Positions 19,913-27,103 of a stretch of DNA of 39,839 nucleotides are shown one piece after another; the first letter of the stretch is position 1, and each line of letters starts with the position of its first letter. A program made the translations under genes and the position numbers. The notes under the pieces are model-generated. The model saw only the letters and a program-made list of their open reading frames with translations. It made no database searches and was not told the DNA's origin. This stretch comes from JAKLKS01 sp964370855 (GTDB taxonomy: Bacteria > Planctomycetota > JAJSAM01 > JAKLKS01): the NCBI GenBank assembly GCA_964370855.1, contig CAYJMF010000033.1, positions 1-39,839 of the forward strand. Direction: 5' to 3'.

Positions 19913-20236
19913 CTAGGTGACGCGCATGCCGGGGGTGGCGGTCCCGCCGTCCACGGTGAGGACCTTCACGGTCCCGGCGTCGTGGACCGCGAGGATCATC
20001 CCCTGGGACTCGACCCCGCGGAGCTGGCGCGGGGCGAGGTTGGCGCAGACGATGACCGTCTTCCCGACGAGCTGCTCGGGCTGGTAGAAGGCGCGGATCC
20101 CCGCGCACACCGTCCGCTCCTCGCCCCCGAGATCGAGCCGCACGACGTACAGCCGGTCGGCGTTGGGGTGGATCTCGACGGCCTTCACGACGGCGGTCTT
20201 CAGCTCGACCTTCTCGAAGTCGGGGAATTCGATCAC
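19913..20236 (-). CDS. MetG-like C-terminal tRNA-binding domain protein
   Basis: This 107-aa stand-alone OB-fold domain resembles the C-terminal dimerization/tRNA-binding part of bacterial methionyl-tRNA synthetase, or CsaA/Trbp111. The signature DFEKVELKTAVVKAVEIHPNADRLYVVRLDLGG (written here as blocks: FEKVELKTA, HPNADRLY), then RTVCAGIR, GKTVIVCANLAPRQLRG and ESQGMILA, is well conserved. It probably binds tRNA nonspecifically or assists MetRS. The start is GTG 20236 with CGGAG about 9 nt upstream. It is the first gene of the recN-manA group and is preceded by a family A palindrome. Confidence 0.9.
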   Translation of the reverse strand: MIEFPDFEKVELKTAVVKAVEIHPNADRLYVVRLDLGGEERTVCAGIRAFYQPEQLVGKTVIVCANLAPRQLRGVESQGMILAVHDAGTVKVLTVDGGTATPGMRVT

Positions 20237-20259
20237 GTTTCACGCTCCGGGGGAGAGGC

Positions 20260-20357
20260 GGGGACGTTCCTCACTTTTTCACTTTTCCGTGGGTGGCGAG
20301 TTTCACCCTCGCGGGAGAGGTTTCCCACGGAAAAGTAAAAAAGTGAGGAACGTCCCC
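20260..20357. repeat. Palindromic intergenic repeat, family A
   Basis: 34-bp arms (20260-20293 and 20324-20357) differ by one mismatch and flank a 30-nt spacer. The arm sequence is almost the same as the copy at 10668 (GGGGACGTTCCTCACTTT), while the spacer differs. The right end abuts the TAA stop of the Pro-rich secreted protein gene. Confidence 0.9.
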
Positions 20358-21431
20358 TTACTTCGGCGGGGTCGGCCGCTTCTTCGGGGCGGTGGGCTCC
20401 GGCGGGGGAGGAGGAGGCTCCTCCTCCTTCGGGGGGGCCGGCTTCTTCGTCTCGACGGGGGGCGGAGGAGGGGAGGGAGGAAGGGGAGCGGGCTTCGGCT
20501 CCACCTTCGGCTCCGGCCTCGGCTCCATCTTCCGCTCCGGCCTGACCTCCACCTTCGGCTCCGGCTTCGGCTCCGGCTTCCTCTCCACCCTCGGTTCCGT
20601 CCTGGGCGGGGTCCCGCCGTCCCTGTTCAGCGGCTCCGCCGCCGGGGCCACGGGCTCCCTGGGCGGGGCCTTTCCAGGGATGTTCGGGACGGAGATGGCG
20701 AGGAGCCGCCTCTCCGCCGCGTCGACGGACTCCCGGAGGGAGACCGCCGGGGGGTAGGCCGGGTCCACCGCGAGGCACTTCCCGAGGGCGTCCTTCGTCT
20801 TCGGCAGGTCCTGGGTCTTCCAGTGGACGGAGGCGACGCGGTACCAGAGGGAGGCCGTCGGCCCCTCCCCGGGGTTCGTGGCCATGGCCGCCGAGAACTG
20901 CTTCAGAGCCTCGGGGTAGTCCCCCTTGTCGAAGGCCTGCATCCCGAGGAAACCCGCCTTCACGGTGGCGGCGCTGACGGCCTCGGGGTGGGGCTTCACC
21001 TCGGTGATCTCGAACCAGGGCTCGCCCCGGAACACCGATCGCACCACGGCCTTGCAGGAGAAGCGGGTCCGTTGTGAGAGGTCCTTGAGGGCGTCCGCGG
21101 CGGGGCTGTTGCGGACCACGAAGAAGAAGCCGTAGGGCTTCTTGTACTGCTCCCGGTCCCAGAGTTCCGCGGCGTCGTGCCAGGCCGCGAAGTTGTCGAA
21201 GCGGTCCGGGGAGAAGGCCGTGAAGTAGGGGTTGAAGGCGGCCCTCTTCTCCGTGAACTGCAGCGTCAGGATCACGGTGACGTCCCTGTAGGCGAGGGGG
21301 TCCGCGAGGACGTTCTCGAAGGGGACGGCCCGGGTGTCGGAATCCCACCAGCCGTCCTCCGCGAAGGCGGTTCCGGCGAGGGCCGGCAGGGCCAGTGCGG
21401 CGGCGAGGAACGTACGGACGATGGGTCCCAT
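20358..21431 (-). CDS. Secreted protein with TPR-like middle and Pro/Lys/Glu-rich tail
   Basis: This 357-aa protein is exported: a signal peptide (1-24, ending AFA) is followed by the mature start EDGWW. Residues 25-170 are a globular region of unknown family that recurs in proteins handling a cargo (GDYPEALKQF and a second helix pair read as a TPR at 175-245). Residues 250-357 are a low-complexity tail with tandem KPEP/KVEP/RPEP units and PPPP runs, probably spanning peptidoglycan or disordered. ATG 21431 has a purine-rich GGGAGGGAAGA upstream. I do not recognise the family, so no function is assigned. Confidence 0.8.
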   Translation of the reverse strand: MGPIVRTFLAAALALPALAGTAFAEDGWWDSDTRAVPFENVLADPLAYRDVTVILTLQFTEKRAAFNPYFTAFSPDRFDNFAAWHDAAELWDREQYKKPYGFFFVVRNSPAADALKDLSQRTRFSCKAVVRSVFRGEPWFEITEVKPHPEAVSAATVKAGFLGMQAFDKGDYPEALKQFSAAMATNPGEGPTASLWYRVASVHWKTQDLPKTKDALGKCLAVDPAYPPAVSLRESVDAAERRLLAISVPNIPGKAPPREPVAPAAEPLNRDGGTPPRTEPRVERKPEPKPEPKVEVRPERKMEPRPEPKVEPKPAPLPPSPPPPPVETKKPAPPKEEEPPPPPPEPTAPKKRPTPPK

Positions 21432-21509
21432 GGTCTTCCCTCCCTGGAGGTCGCGAACTCCTCCGTCCATCTTAGCACCCGCCCGGCTCCCGGAGGAGGA
21501 GGGGGGGGG

Positions 21510-21713
21510 CTACGCCTCCGGCGGCAGGTCGTCGCGGAGGGCGGCGATCATCCTCCGCAGGGCCGTTTCGACCCGGTGATCGGTGAAGTAGGAGCCGTTC
21601 CGGACCCTGGCGCGCAGGGCTTCCATGTAGAGGGCTCGGGCCCGGGCCACCTCGGGGCAGCCGCCCCCGGGGGCTCGGTCGGTGCGGATCGCGGGCGTGA
21701 CCGGGTGTCTCAT
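21510..21713 (-). CDS. Small protein resembling FlgM-type anti-sigma factor
   Basis: 67 aa. A strong Shine-Dalgarno AGGAGA sits 6 nt before ATG 21713, which supports expression. The C-terminal half (MEALRARVRNGSYFTDHRVETALRRMI) resembles the sigma-28-binding helices of FlgM: an Arg/Lys-rich helix, then NGSY and a second helix. The match is short and FlgM is usually longer (about 90 aa), so this is tentative. No flagellar genes occur in the window. It lies between the Pro-rich secreted gene and rsmD, preceded by an AT-rich stretch at 21836-21864. Confidence 0.55.
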   Translation of the reverse strand: MRHPVTPAIRTDRAPGGGCPEVARARALYMEALRARVRNGSYFTDHRVETALRRMIAALRDDLPPEA

Positions 21714-21835
21714 ACGGTCTCTCCTATCTCGCTCTTTGGGGACCCCCGGCTTCGCCCAGACGGGCGTCCCGCTGAGGTATCTATCGGCAGGGCAGGGGTG
21801 GGGAATGAAGGGGGAAAGGGGCCCGGGAGGACCTC

Positions 21836-21864
21836 ATGTAACTATATTTACCAGAACGAGTTAC
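21836..21864. promoter_or_regulatory. AT-rich island with short inverted repeat
   Basis: A local AT-rich block containing an inverted GTAACT/AGTTAC (21838-21843 and 21859-21864) stands out in a very GC-rich region. On the minus strand it reads through TAAATATAGT, which resembles a -10 box, upstream of the small FlgM-like gene. It may also be a relic of a family A palindrome, since GTAACT occurs at the window's left end. Confidence 0.35.
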
Positions 21865-21865
21865 G

Positions 21866-22495
21866 CTACTCTTCCTCGCTCCGATCGTGGTCCGCCGAGG
21901 GGGGGCCCTCCCCCCTGCGGTAGAAGGTCACCCCGGCCGCCGAATAGGCCCTCCTGTCCACCTCCGAGAGGCCCGCGGGGGGCCGGAGGAAGCCGCGGCC
22001 GGCGGGGTGCTCGACCACGACCATGGCCCCCGGGGCGAGGGCGTCGCGCCCGGCCAGGACGCCGAGGGCCTCGCGCAACTCCTTCTCCAGCCGGGTGTCG
22101 CGGAAGACCTCGTAGGGGGGGTCGCAGAAGACGAGGTTGAAGGGGGCCCCCTCGAGGAGCATTCCCCGGCCCACGGCCCGGGGGGCGTCCAGGCGGAGCA
22201 CCCGGGCCTCCTCCTTCCCGAGGCCGAGGTCGCGGATGTTGCGCTCCAGGGCCTCCAGGGCCGGCCGCGCCTGCTCCACGAAGAGCGCGCGGCGGGCCCC
22301 CCGCGAAAGGGCCTCGATGCCCGAGGCCCCGGTGCCCGCGTAGAGGTCGAGCACCGACGCCCCCTCCACCCCCGCGGTCCCGAGGATGTTCATGACGGCG
22401 TTGCGCATCCGACCCGAGGAGGGGCGCGTCTCCTTCCCCCGGGGGGAGGCGAGACGCCGGCCCTTCATGCGGCCGCCGATCACGCGCAGGTTCAT
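21866..22495 (-). CDS. rsmD: 16S rRNA (guanine966-N2)-methyltransferase RsmD
   Basis: 209 aa. It methylates G966 of 16S rRNA during 30S assembly using SAM. The N-terminal IGGRMKGRRL, the SAM-binding VLDLYAGTGASGIEALSRGA, the catalytic (N/D)PPY in VFCDPPYEVF and the C-terminal LAPGAMVVVEHP are all present. The length is close to that of E. coli RsmD. The C-terminus carries a short Ser/Glu-rich extension. The start ATG 22495 matches the family N-terminus. It is transcribed away from the PdxJ-like gene, with which it shares a 98-nt intergenic region. Confidence 0.95.
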   Translation of the reverse strand: MNLRVIGGRMKGRRLASPRGKETRPSSGRMRNAVMNILGTAGVEGASVLDLYAGTGASGIEALSRGARRALFVEQARPALEALERNIRDLGLGKEEARVLRLDAPRAVGRGMLLEGAPFNLVFCDPPYEVFRDTRLEKELREALGVLAGRDALAPGAMVVVEHPAGRGFLRPPAGLSEVDRRAYSAAGVTFYRRGEGPPSADHDRSEEE

Positions 22496-22593
22496 GGGGA
22501 GACTAGGGTACCGTGTCCCCCCCCGTTTACCGTCCCCGGGCCGGGGGGGGATGGCTAGGATGGCCCCCGGGGTAGGAGAGGAGCGCCTTCACC

Positions 22594-23343
22594 GTGGTGG
22601 GCCTGACCGTCGATCTGGGATTCCTCTGGGGGGTGCTCTCCCTCGAGGGCGGCTCCGCGCTCGACGCCGCCGCCCTGGCCCACCGCGCCGACGTCGCGGG
22701 GGCCGACGCCGTCGTCATCCCCCTCGGCGGGGAGGACGGGCCCGGGTTCTCCGTGGCCGACGCCCGCCGGGTGAAGTCCATCCTCCGCAAGCCCCTCGTC
22801 GTGGCGCTGCGCGGCACCCGCCAGCTGAAGGAGGCCATCGCGCTCTCCCCCGCCGAGGTCCTCTTCCTCTCCGAGGGAGGCGGTCCCGTGGAGCTCGAAC
22901 TGGAGACGGCGGGCTCCGGCCCCCTCTCCGAGGCCACGGCGAAGGTCCGGGCGGCGGGGCTCCTCCCCGTCCTCTGCGTGGTGCCCGACGAGGCCGGGGT
23001 GCTCGCGGCCCAGGACGCCGGCGCAGGCGCGGTGGAGCTCTCCGCGGCCCTCTTCGGCGCGGCCCGGACCGACGACCAGGCCCTCGACGCCCACCGGCGC
23101 ATCGCGCTGGCGGCGCGGACCGCCGTCGGCGTCGGCATGCGCGTGCGCGCCGGCGGCGGGGCCCCGACCCCGGCCCGGGTGTCGCGCCTGGCGGAGGTGC
23201 CCGAGGTGGAGCAGGTGCGAGCCGGCGCGTCGCTCCTGGCGGTCGCCCTCTACGAGGGCATCGGCGCGGCGGTGGCCTCGTTCCGGGCCGAGGTGGAGCG
23301 CGGCGCCCGTCGCGGCGAGCGCCTGAAGGAGGAGGAGGAATGA
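22594..23343 (+). CDS. PdxJ-like TIM-barrel protein with altered active site
   Basis: The 249-aa protein aligns along its length with pyridoxine 5'-phosphate synthase. Usual landmarks recur as degenerate copies: VNIDHVAT becomes LTVDLGFLW, ADGITVHLREDRRH becomes ADAVVIPLGGEDG, and the AGHGL loop becomes AGGGAP. The catalytic His residues and the Arg/His substrate ligands are therefore missing; a Glu is kept in AVELSAA. Family membership is inferred from the order of barrel strands. PdxJ activity is unlikely unless another site took over. GTG 22594 follows GGAGAGGAG. It overlaps dapA by 4 nt, so the pair is co-transcribed. Confidence 0.7.
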   Translation: MVGLTVDLGFLWGVLSLEGGSALDAAALAHRADVAGADAVVIPLGGEDGPGFSVADARRVKSILRKPLVVALRGTRQLKEAIALSPAEVLFLSEGGGPVELELETAGSGPLSEATAKVRAAGLLPVLCVVPDEAGVLAAQDAGAGAVELSAALFGAARTDDQALDAHRRIALAARTAVGVGMRVRAGGGAPTPARVSRLAEVPEVEQVRAGASLLAVALYEGIGAAVASFRAEVERGARRGERLKEEEE

Positions 23344-24272
23344 GCACCGACAGGAAGCGTCCGGGCCCGGCCCTGCGCGGGACCCTCACGGCCCTCGTGA
23401 CCCCCTTCAAGGGGGAGGACGTGGACTGGGACCGGCTCGCCGCGCAGATCGAACGGCAGATCGGCGCCGGCGTGGACGGGCTCGTTCCCGCGGGGACGAC
23501 GGGGGAGTGCCCGACCCTCTCCTTCGAGGAGCACGAGCGGCTGGTCGCCTTCGTCGTGGAGAGGACGGCCCGGCGTGTGCCCGTGGTGGCCGGCGTGGGG
23601 ACCAACTCGACGAAGGAGTCCATCGGGCTCGCCCGCGCCGCCCGGGCCTGCGGGGCCGACGCGGGGCTCGTCGTGGTGCCCTACTACAACCGGCCCGTGG
23701 CCCGCGGCATCGTGGATCACTACGCGGCGATCTGGGGGGAGACGGGGCTCCCGCTGTGCGTCTACAACATCCCCGCGCGGACGGGGACGGGGCTGACGCC
23801 GGAGATCTACGACCGGCTGGCGGGGGTCCAGGGGATCTTCGCCGTGAAGGAGGCGAGCGGGGACCTCGTCCTCGCCTCCCACCTCCTGGTCCACCACGAC
23901 TTCATCGTGCTGGCCGGGGACGACGCGCTGGCGGTGCCGACCATGGCCGTCGGCGGGGCCGGCGTGATCTCCGTGGCCTCCAACGTGGTGCCCGCGGAAA
24001 TGAAGCTCATGACCGACGCGGCCCTCAAGGAGGACTGGGTGCAGGCGCGCTACATCCACGGGCGCCTCTTCCCGCTCTTCCGCGCGCTGTTCACGGAGAC
24101 GAACCCGGTCCCCGTGAAGTGCGCGCTGCGGCTGCTGGACCTCGACTCGGGAAAGACGCGGCTCCCCCTCTCGGCGGCGGCGTCGCGGACCGAGGAGGGG
24201 CTGCGCGGGGCGCTGCAGGCGCTCGGGATGCTCGGGGCGGAGCTCGACCACTACATCGATCCGCGGGACTAG
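23340..24272 (+). CDS. dapA: 4-hydroxy-tetrahydrodipicolinate synthase (DapA)
   Basis: 310 aa. It condenses pyruvate with aspartate semialdehyde in the lysine/diaminopimelate branch. The GTTGE loop, YYNRP with the active-site Tyr, VYNIPARTG and the Schiff-base Lys in FAVKEASGD are all present, along with the C-terminal helical domain. The length is normal. ATG 23340 overlaps the stop of the PdxJ-like gene (ATGA). DapA-fold relatives (NAL, KDG aldolase) are the alternative, but the motif set favours DapA. The family B palindrome begins within its stop codon at 24271. Confidence 0.93.
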   Translation: MSTDRKRPGPALRGTLTALVTPFKGEDVDWDRLAAQIERQIGAGVDGLVPAGTTGECPTLSFEEHERLVAFVVERTARRVPVVAGVGTNSTKESIGLARAARACGADAGLVVVPYYNRPVARGIVDHYAAIWGETGLPLCVYNIPARTGTGLTPEIYDRLAGVQGIFAVKEASGDLVLASHLLVHHDFIVLAGDDALAVPTMAVGGAGVISVASNVVPAEMKLMTDAALKEDWVQARYIHGRLFPLFRALFTETNPVPVKCALRLLDLDSGKTRLPLSAAASRTEEGLRGALQALGMLGAELDHYIDPRD

Positions 24273-24380
24273 GGGAATACGGTACCCGACCCGAATCATC
24301 GGGGTCGGGCTCGCGGCTTCCGGCCAGGCGGGTGCCCATCGCCCGACCCCGATGATTCGGGTCGGGTACCGTATCCACCT
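24271..24380. repeat. Palindromic intergenic repeat, family B
   Basis: 39-bp arms (24271-24309 and 24342-24380) with two mismatches flank a 32-nt spacer. The arms contain GGTACCCGACCCG and a GATGATTCGGGT-type core, as in the copy at 17038. It joins the dapA stop to the stop of the convergent small acidic gene. Confidence 0.9.
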
Positions 24381-24385
24381 GCCCG

Positions 24386-24655
24386 TCACCCCCGGAGCTC
24401 CTCCCTCACCGCGTTGAGGTATCCGACCAGCTCTCCCGTGGGCTGGTGGTGGGCGAGGGCCCACTCGATCTCCGCGCAGACCCAGTCGAGGAAGTCGCGC
24501 AGCTCCCGCTCCGTGGGGTCGTCGGTGCGCTTCCCCTCGAGCCAGTGGCGGATCTCCTTGATGCGGCGGCGGTCGAGGGGGCGGAGGTCGAGGGGAGGGG
24601 GGGCGTCGTCGTCCTCCTCCTCCTCGCCGTCGGGGCCGGGTGCGCCGGGGCCCAT
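24386..24655 (-). CDS. Small acidic hypothetical protein
   Basis: 89 aa. It starts at ATG 24655 behind GGGAGGT at good spacing. Residues 6-20 are a run of Glu/Asp, followed by a Pro-rich linker (APPPLDLRPL) and a helical C-terminal domain (DRRRIKEIRHWLEGKRTD, then WVCAEIEWALAHH). I do not recognise the family. It is divergent from the XRE gene over a 43-nt AT-rich gap, so it may share that control region. The position beside a toxin-antitoxin-like pair suggests it belongs to the same island. Confidence 0.6.
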   Translation of the reverse strand: MGPGAPGPDGEEEEDDDAPPPLDLRPLDRRRIKEIRHWLEGKRTDDPTERELRDFLDWVCAEIEWALAHHQPTGELVGYLNAVREELRG

Positions 24656-24698
24656 TGCTGACCTCCCTTCCGCGCCAGGACATAATATAATATGCATC
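24656..24698. promoter_or_regulatory. Divergent AT-rich promoter/operator
   Basis: The 43-nt intergenic space contains CATAATATAATATGCAT (about 24680-24696), the most AT-rich block nearby, with TATAAT-like hexamers. It lies between the acidic protein gene and the XRE gene. The XRE protein is a natural candidate to bind it and autoregulate; this is inference. Confidence 0.5.
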
Positions 24699-25226
24699 AT
24701 GGTCGAGGCCGCGGAGATCGGACGCGAGGTGCGCCGGGCGAGGAACGCGCTCCGCCTGACCCAGGCCCGCCTCGCGGCGCGGGCCGGGGTGAGTCTTCCG
24801 ACGGTGCAGAACGTGGAAGCGGGAAGGGCGAACCCCGCGCACTCGACGCTGTGCCGGCTCCTCGGTCCGCTGGGGCTCTCCCTCGAGCTCGGCGTCCCGC
24901 GGGCGGACTGGGACGCCCTCTCCGCGCACGGCCTGCCTCTCGGGCGCGGGCCGGCCCCGCGGACCCGCTCCCGTGCCGCGTCCCTCGTGCGGCTCGTCGG
25001 CGACGCGACGCTCGACCTCGCCCTCTCCCCGGCGGGCCCGGAATCGGACCGCCGACGGGAGGCGCTGCAGGCGCTCCTCCTCGCGATCCGCACGCACTTC
25101 CCCACGTTCTTCCGGCGGCGCCTGGATCGGCTTCCCGCCGTGCGGCTCCTCCTGCCGGCCGAGCCCTCGGGGCGCGTGGTGAAGCTCGGCCGGATCGCGC
25201 GGGACGCGGTGGCGGGGTACCTGTGA
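24699..25226 (+). CDS. XRE-family transcriptional regulator, probable antitoxin
   Basis: 175 aa. Residues 5-62 are a helix-turn-helix XRE domain (REVRRARNALRLTQARLAARAGVS, then TVQNVEAGRANPAHSTL). The C-terminal 110 residues are helical and unrecognised and could bind the partner. It overlaps the nucleotidyltransferase by 4 nt, which is the arrangement of an antitoxin-toxin pair. The ATG at 24699 directly follows the AT-rich operator. The antitoxin role is an inference from context, not sequence; a simple repressor is the alternative. Confidence 0.75.
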   Translation: MVEAAEIGREVRRARNALRLTQARLAARAGVSLPTVQNVEAGRANPAHSTLCRLLGPLGLSLELGVPRADWDALSAHGLPLGRGPAPRTRSRAASLVRLVGDATLDLALSPAGPESDRRREALQALLLAIRTHFPTFFRRRLDRLPAVRLLLPAEPSGRVVKLGRIARDAVAGYL

Positions 25227-25777
25227 ACGGCGTCCGTGCGGGAACGCTCCGGAGGTTCGTCGAACGGGCGTCGGAGCGGCTCCGGGGGGACTGGGTGCTG
25301 ATGGGCGGAAGCGTCCTTCCGCTTCTCGGGGTGGAGTACCGGGTGACGCTGGACATCGACGTGGCCGGGCCCGACGACGCGGGCATGGACCAGGCCCTCG
25401 CGTTGATGGAGATCGCGGAGGAACTCGGCCTCCCCGTGGAGGCGATCAACCAGGCGGGCGCGTACTTCCTCCGCCGCATCCGCGGGTGGGAGCGGCACCT
25501 GGTGGAGATCCACCGGGGAAGGGGCGCCCGGATCCTGCGGCCCGACGCGACGCTCTTCGTCCTCCTGAAGATTGACAGGCTGACGGAGTCGGACCTCACC
25601 GACTGCGTGGAGATGATCCGCCTGGCACGGAGCGGCGGGGAGCGGGTGGATCGACGGCGCGTCCTCGGGGCGATCCGTCGGGGGCTGGCGGGCGACGTCT
25701 CCGTCCCCAAGCGCCGTCGCCTCGAGGCGCTGTCCCGCGAGGTCCAGGCCCCGCCGCGGCCCGCCGGCCCCGGTTGA
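25223..25777 (+). CDS. Nucleotidyltransferase-fold protein, AbiEii/DUF6036-like, probable toxin
   Basis: 184 aa. It has GGSVLPLLGVEYRVTLDID with the GGS and D-x-D signature of nucleotidyltransferases, near residues 27-46. The C-terminal half is helical and ends in a Pro-rich tail. It starts at GTG 25223, overlapping the XRE stop by 4 nt (GTGA). AbiEii-type toxins transfer nucleotides to tRNA acceptor stems; here the fold is supported but the target is not. The pairing with an XRE gene rather than AbiEi suggests an uncommon toxin-antitoxin arrangement. Confidence 0.7.
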   Translation: MNGVRAGTLRRFVERASERLRGDWVLMGGSVLPLLGVEYRVTLDIDVAGPDDAGMDQALALMEIAEELGLPVEAINQAGAYFLRRIRGWERHLVEIHRGRGARILRPDATLFVLLKIDRLTESDLTDCVEMIRLARSGGERVDRRRVLGAIRRGLAGDVSVPKRRRLEALSREVQAPPRPAGPG

Positions 25778-25828
25778 CCGGGCAACGGGGCCGGGGTCCG
25801 CACCGGCGGAGGTCGGACGGGTCCCCTC

Positions 25829-26224
25829 CTACACCCCCTCGAACCCGCGCTCGCGGTAGTGCGTGTCGTAGGCGAAGGCGATCCGCAGGCCGAGGGCGGT
25901 CATCACCGCGAAGCTCGCGCAGTCCACGAGGGTGAGCCGCCGGCGGCCCGCCGCGAGGAGGGCGGCGACGGCTTCCGCGTGGAGGTCCGCATCCACCCAC
26001 TCCACCCGCAGCGCCGGCACCACGTCCTCGGCGAGGGCGCGCGCCGCCTCGAGTCCGAGCCGCGCCTGGACGAGGGCGAAGGCCTCCACGAGAACGTAGC
26101 TGGAGGTCACGAGCTCCCCCTCCCCCGCGAGGAGCGCTTCCCACGCGGCCTTCGCCTTCCCGTGGTGGCGGTCGTCGGCGTCCAGCACCGCCAGCAGCGC
26201 GGAGGTGTCCACGAAGACGCTCAT
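25829..26224 (-). CDS. PIN-domain ribonuclease toxin (VapC-like)
   Basis: 131 aa. PIN domain nucleases cleave tRNA or mRNA. The acidic residues are in place: D6 in VFVDTSAL, E47 in LVEAFAL, D101 in LVDCASF and D120 in AYDTHY. ATG 26224 overlaps the antitoxin stop by 4 nt, the normal VapBC layout. The specificity is not predictable. Confidence 0.88.
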   Translation of the reverse strand: MSVFVDTSALLAVLDADDRHHGKAKAAWEALLAGEGELVTSSYVLVEAFALVQARLGLEAARALAEDVVPALRVEWVDADLHAEAVAALLAAGRRRLTLVDCASFAVMTALGLRIAFAYDTHYRERGFEGV

Positions 26225-26475
26225 TTCGGGAGGTCCTCGCCGAGGTAGCGGTCGTGGGCCGACGACAGGTCGCCGAGCCCCGACCGGAAACGGCCGGCCG
26301 CCCCGCGGGCCCGGGCGCGGAGGTCGGCCCGGCTCCGGTGGGAGCGCGCGCCGAGGAGCGCGTCCACGCCCTCCCGCACGAGGTCCGCCACGGAGCGGCC
26401 CTCGGCGGCGGCCAGGGAGCGGAGGGCTTCGGCCTGGGACTCGGTCAGCTGGACCTGCAGTCGGGTGAGGGGCAT
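26221..26475 (-). CDS. Ribbon-helix-helix antitoxin (VapB-like)
   Basis: 84 aa. The N-terminal MPLTRLQVQLTESQAEALRS is a typical ribbon-helix-helix strand and first helix, followed by a second helix (RSVADLVREGVDALLGA). The C-terminal segment is the likely toxin-wrapping tail. It precedes and overlaps the PIN gene. It is expected to repress its own promoter, which would lie around 26476-26520. Confidence 0.82.
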   Translation of the reverse strand: MPLTRLQVQLTESQAEALRSLAAAEGRSVADLVREGVDALLGARSHRSRADLRARARGAAGRFRSGLGDLSSAHDRYLGEDLPK

Positions 26476-26740
26476 GGTGATGGCATGATAGCACATTTGA
26501 CCGTTTGATGGTATCGCTGGCATCTTCCCTCCGTGATCCCGGACTCCGGGGGGTATACAGCCCCGGGGGTGGCGGAGCACTCGGACCTGTGATCGATCCG
26601 TCGCGGCGTCCGTGTCCTGCATCCCGGCCTCCGGGCCGGGGAGGGAAGCGGAGGTCCGGCCCAAGGATCACATACCGGGGGGAGAAGCGAAGTGACGCCC
26701 CCCAGACCCTCGTGAAAGGATTCTGGCCGCGGCCCGCGCC

Positions 26741-27000
26741 ATGACCACCGCGCCCTCCTTCCGCCACGTCCCGACGGGGCGGCTGGCGGTGCTCGCCCAG
26801 CGCCTCGGCCGGGTGGTGGCGTCCCCGACCACCTGGCTCCGGCTGGTGCGGGAGCGGGGCTGGCGGCGGCCGCGGGCGAGGGTCCACCCGGCGGCGCCGA
26901 AGGAGGGGATCCGGGCTTGCCGGCTCGACGAGATCCGGCACATCGACACGACCGTCCTCCGCCTCCTCGACGGGATTCGCCTGAACGTCGTGGTGCGTAG
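26741..27000 (+). pseudogene. Transposase remnant (IS3/rve-like integrase)
   Basis: One frame reads TGRLAVLAQRLGRVVASPTTW, then RERGWRRPRARVHP and EIRHIDTTVLRLLDGIRL. This resembles the region before and at the first catalytic Asp (HIDTT) of rve-type transposases. The match ends near position 27000, and both flanks and the rest of the catalytic core (second Asp, Glu) are missing, so it is not functional. The rest of 26476-27103 shows no other gene. Confidence 0.7.
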
Positions 27001-27103
27001 CACGGCTTCTGGTCACAGCGGGTCCCCGTCCTCCCGGTCCGTACCGTTGACTCCCTCCCCGCCAGGGACGTAGATTCCCCGGCATCTGTCAGGGAGAGTG
27101 ATG

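Noticed and set aside
26505..26744. Small plus-strand open frame before the transposase remnant
   Set aside because: No recognisable domain or ribosome-binding site, and composition is that of a random frame.
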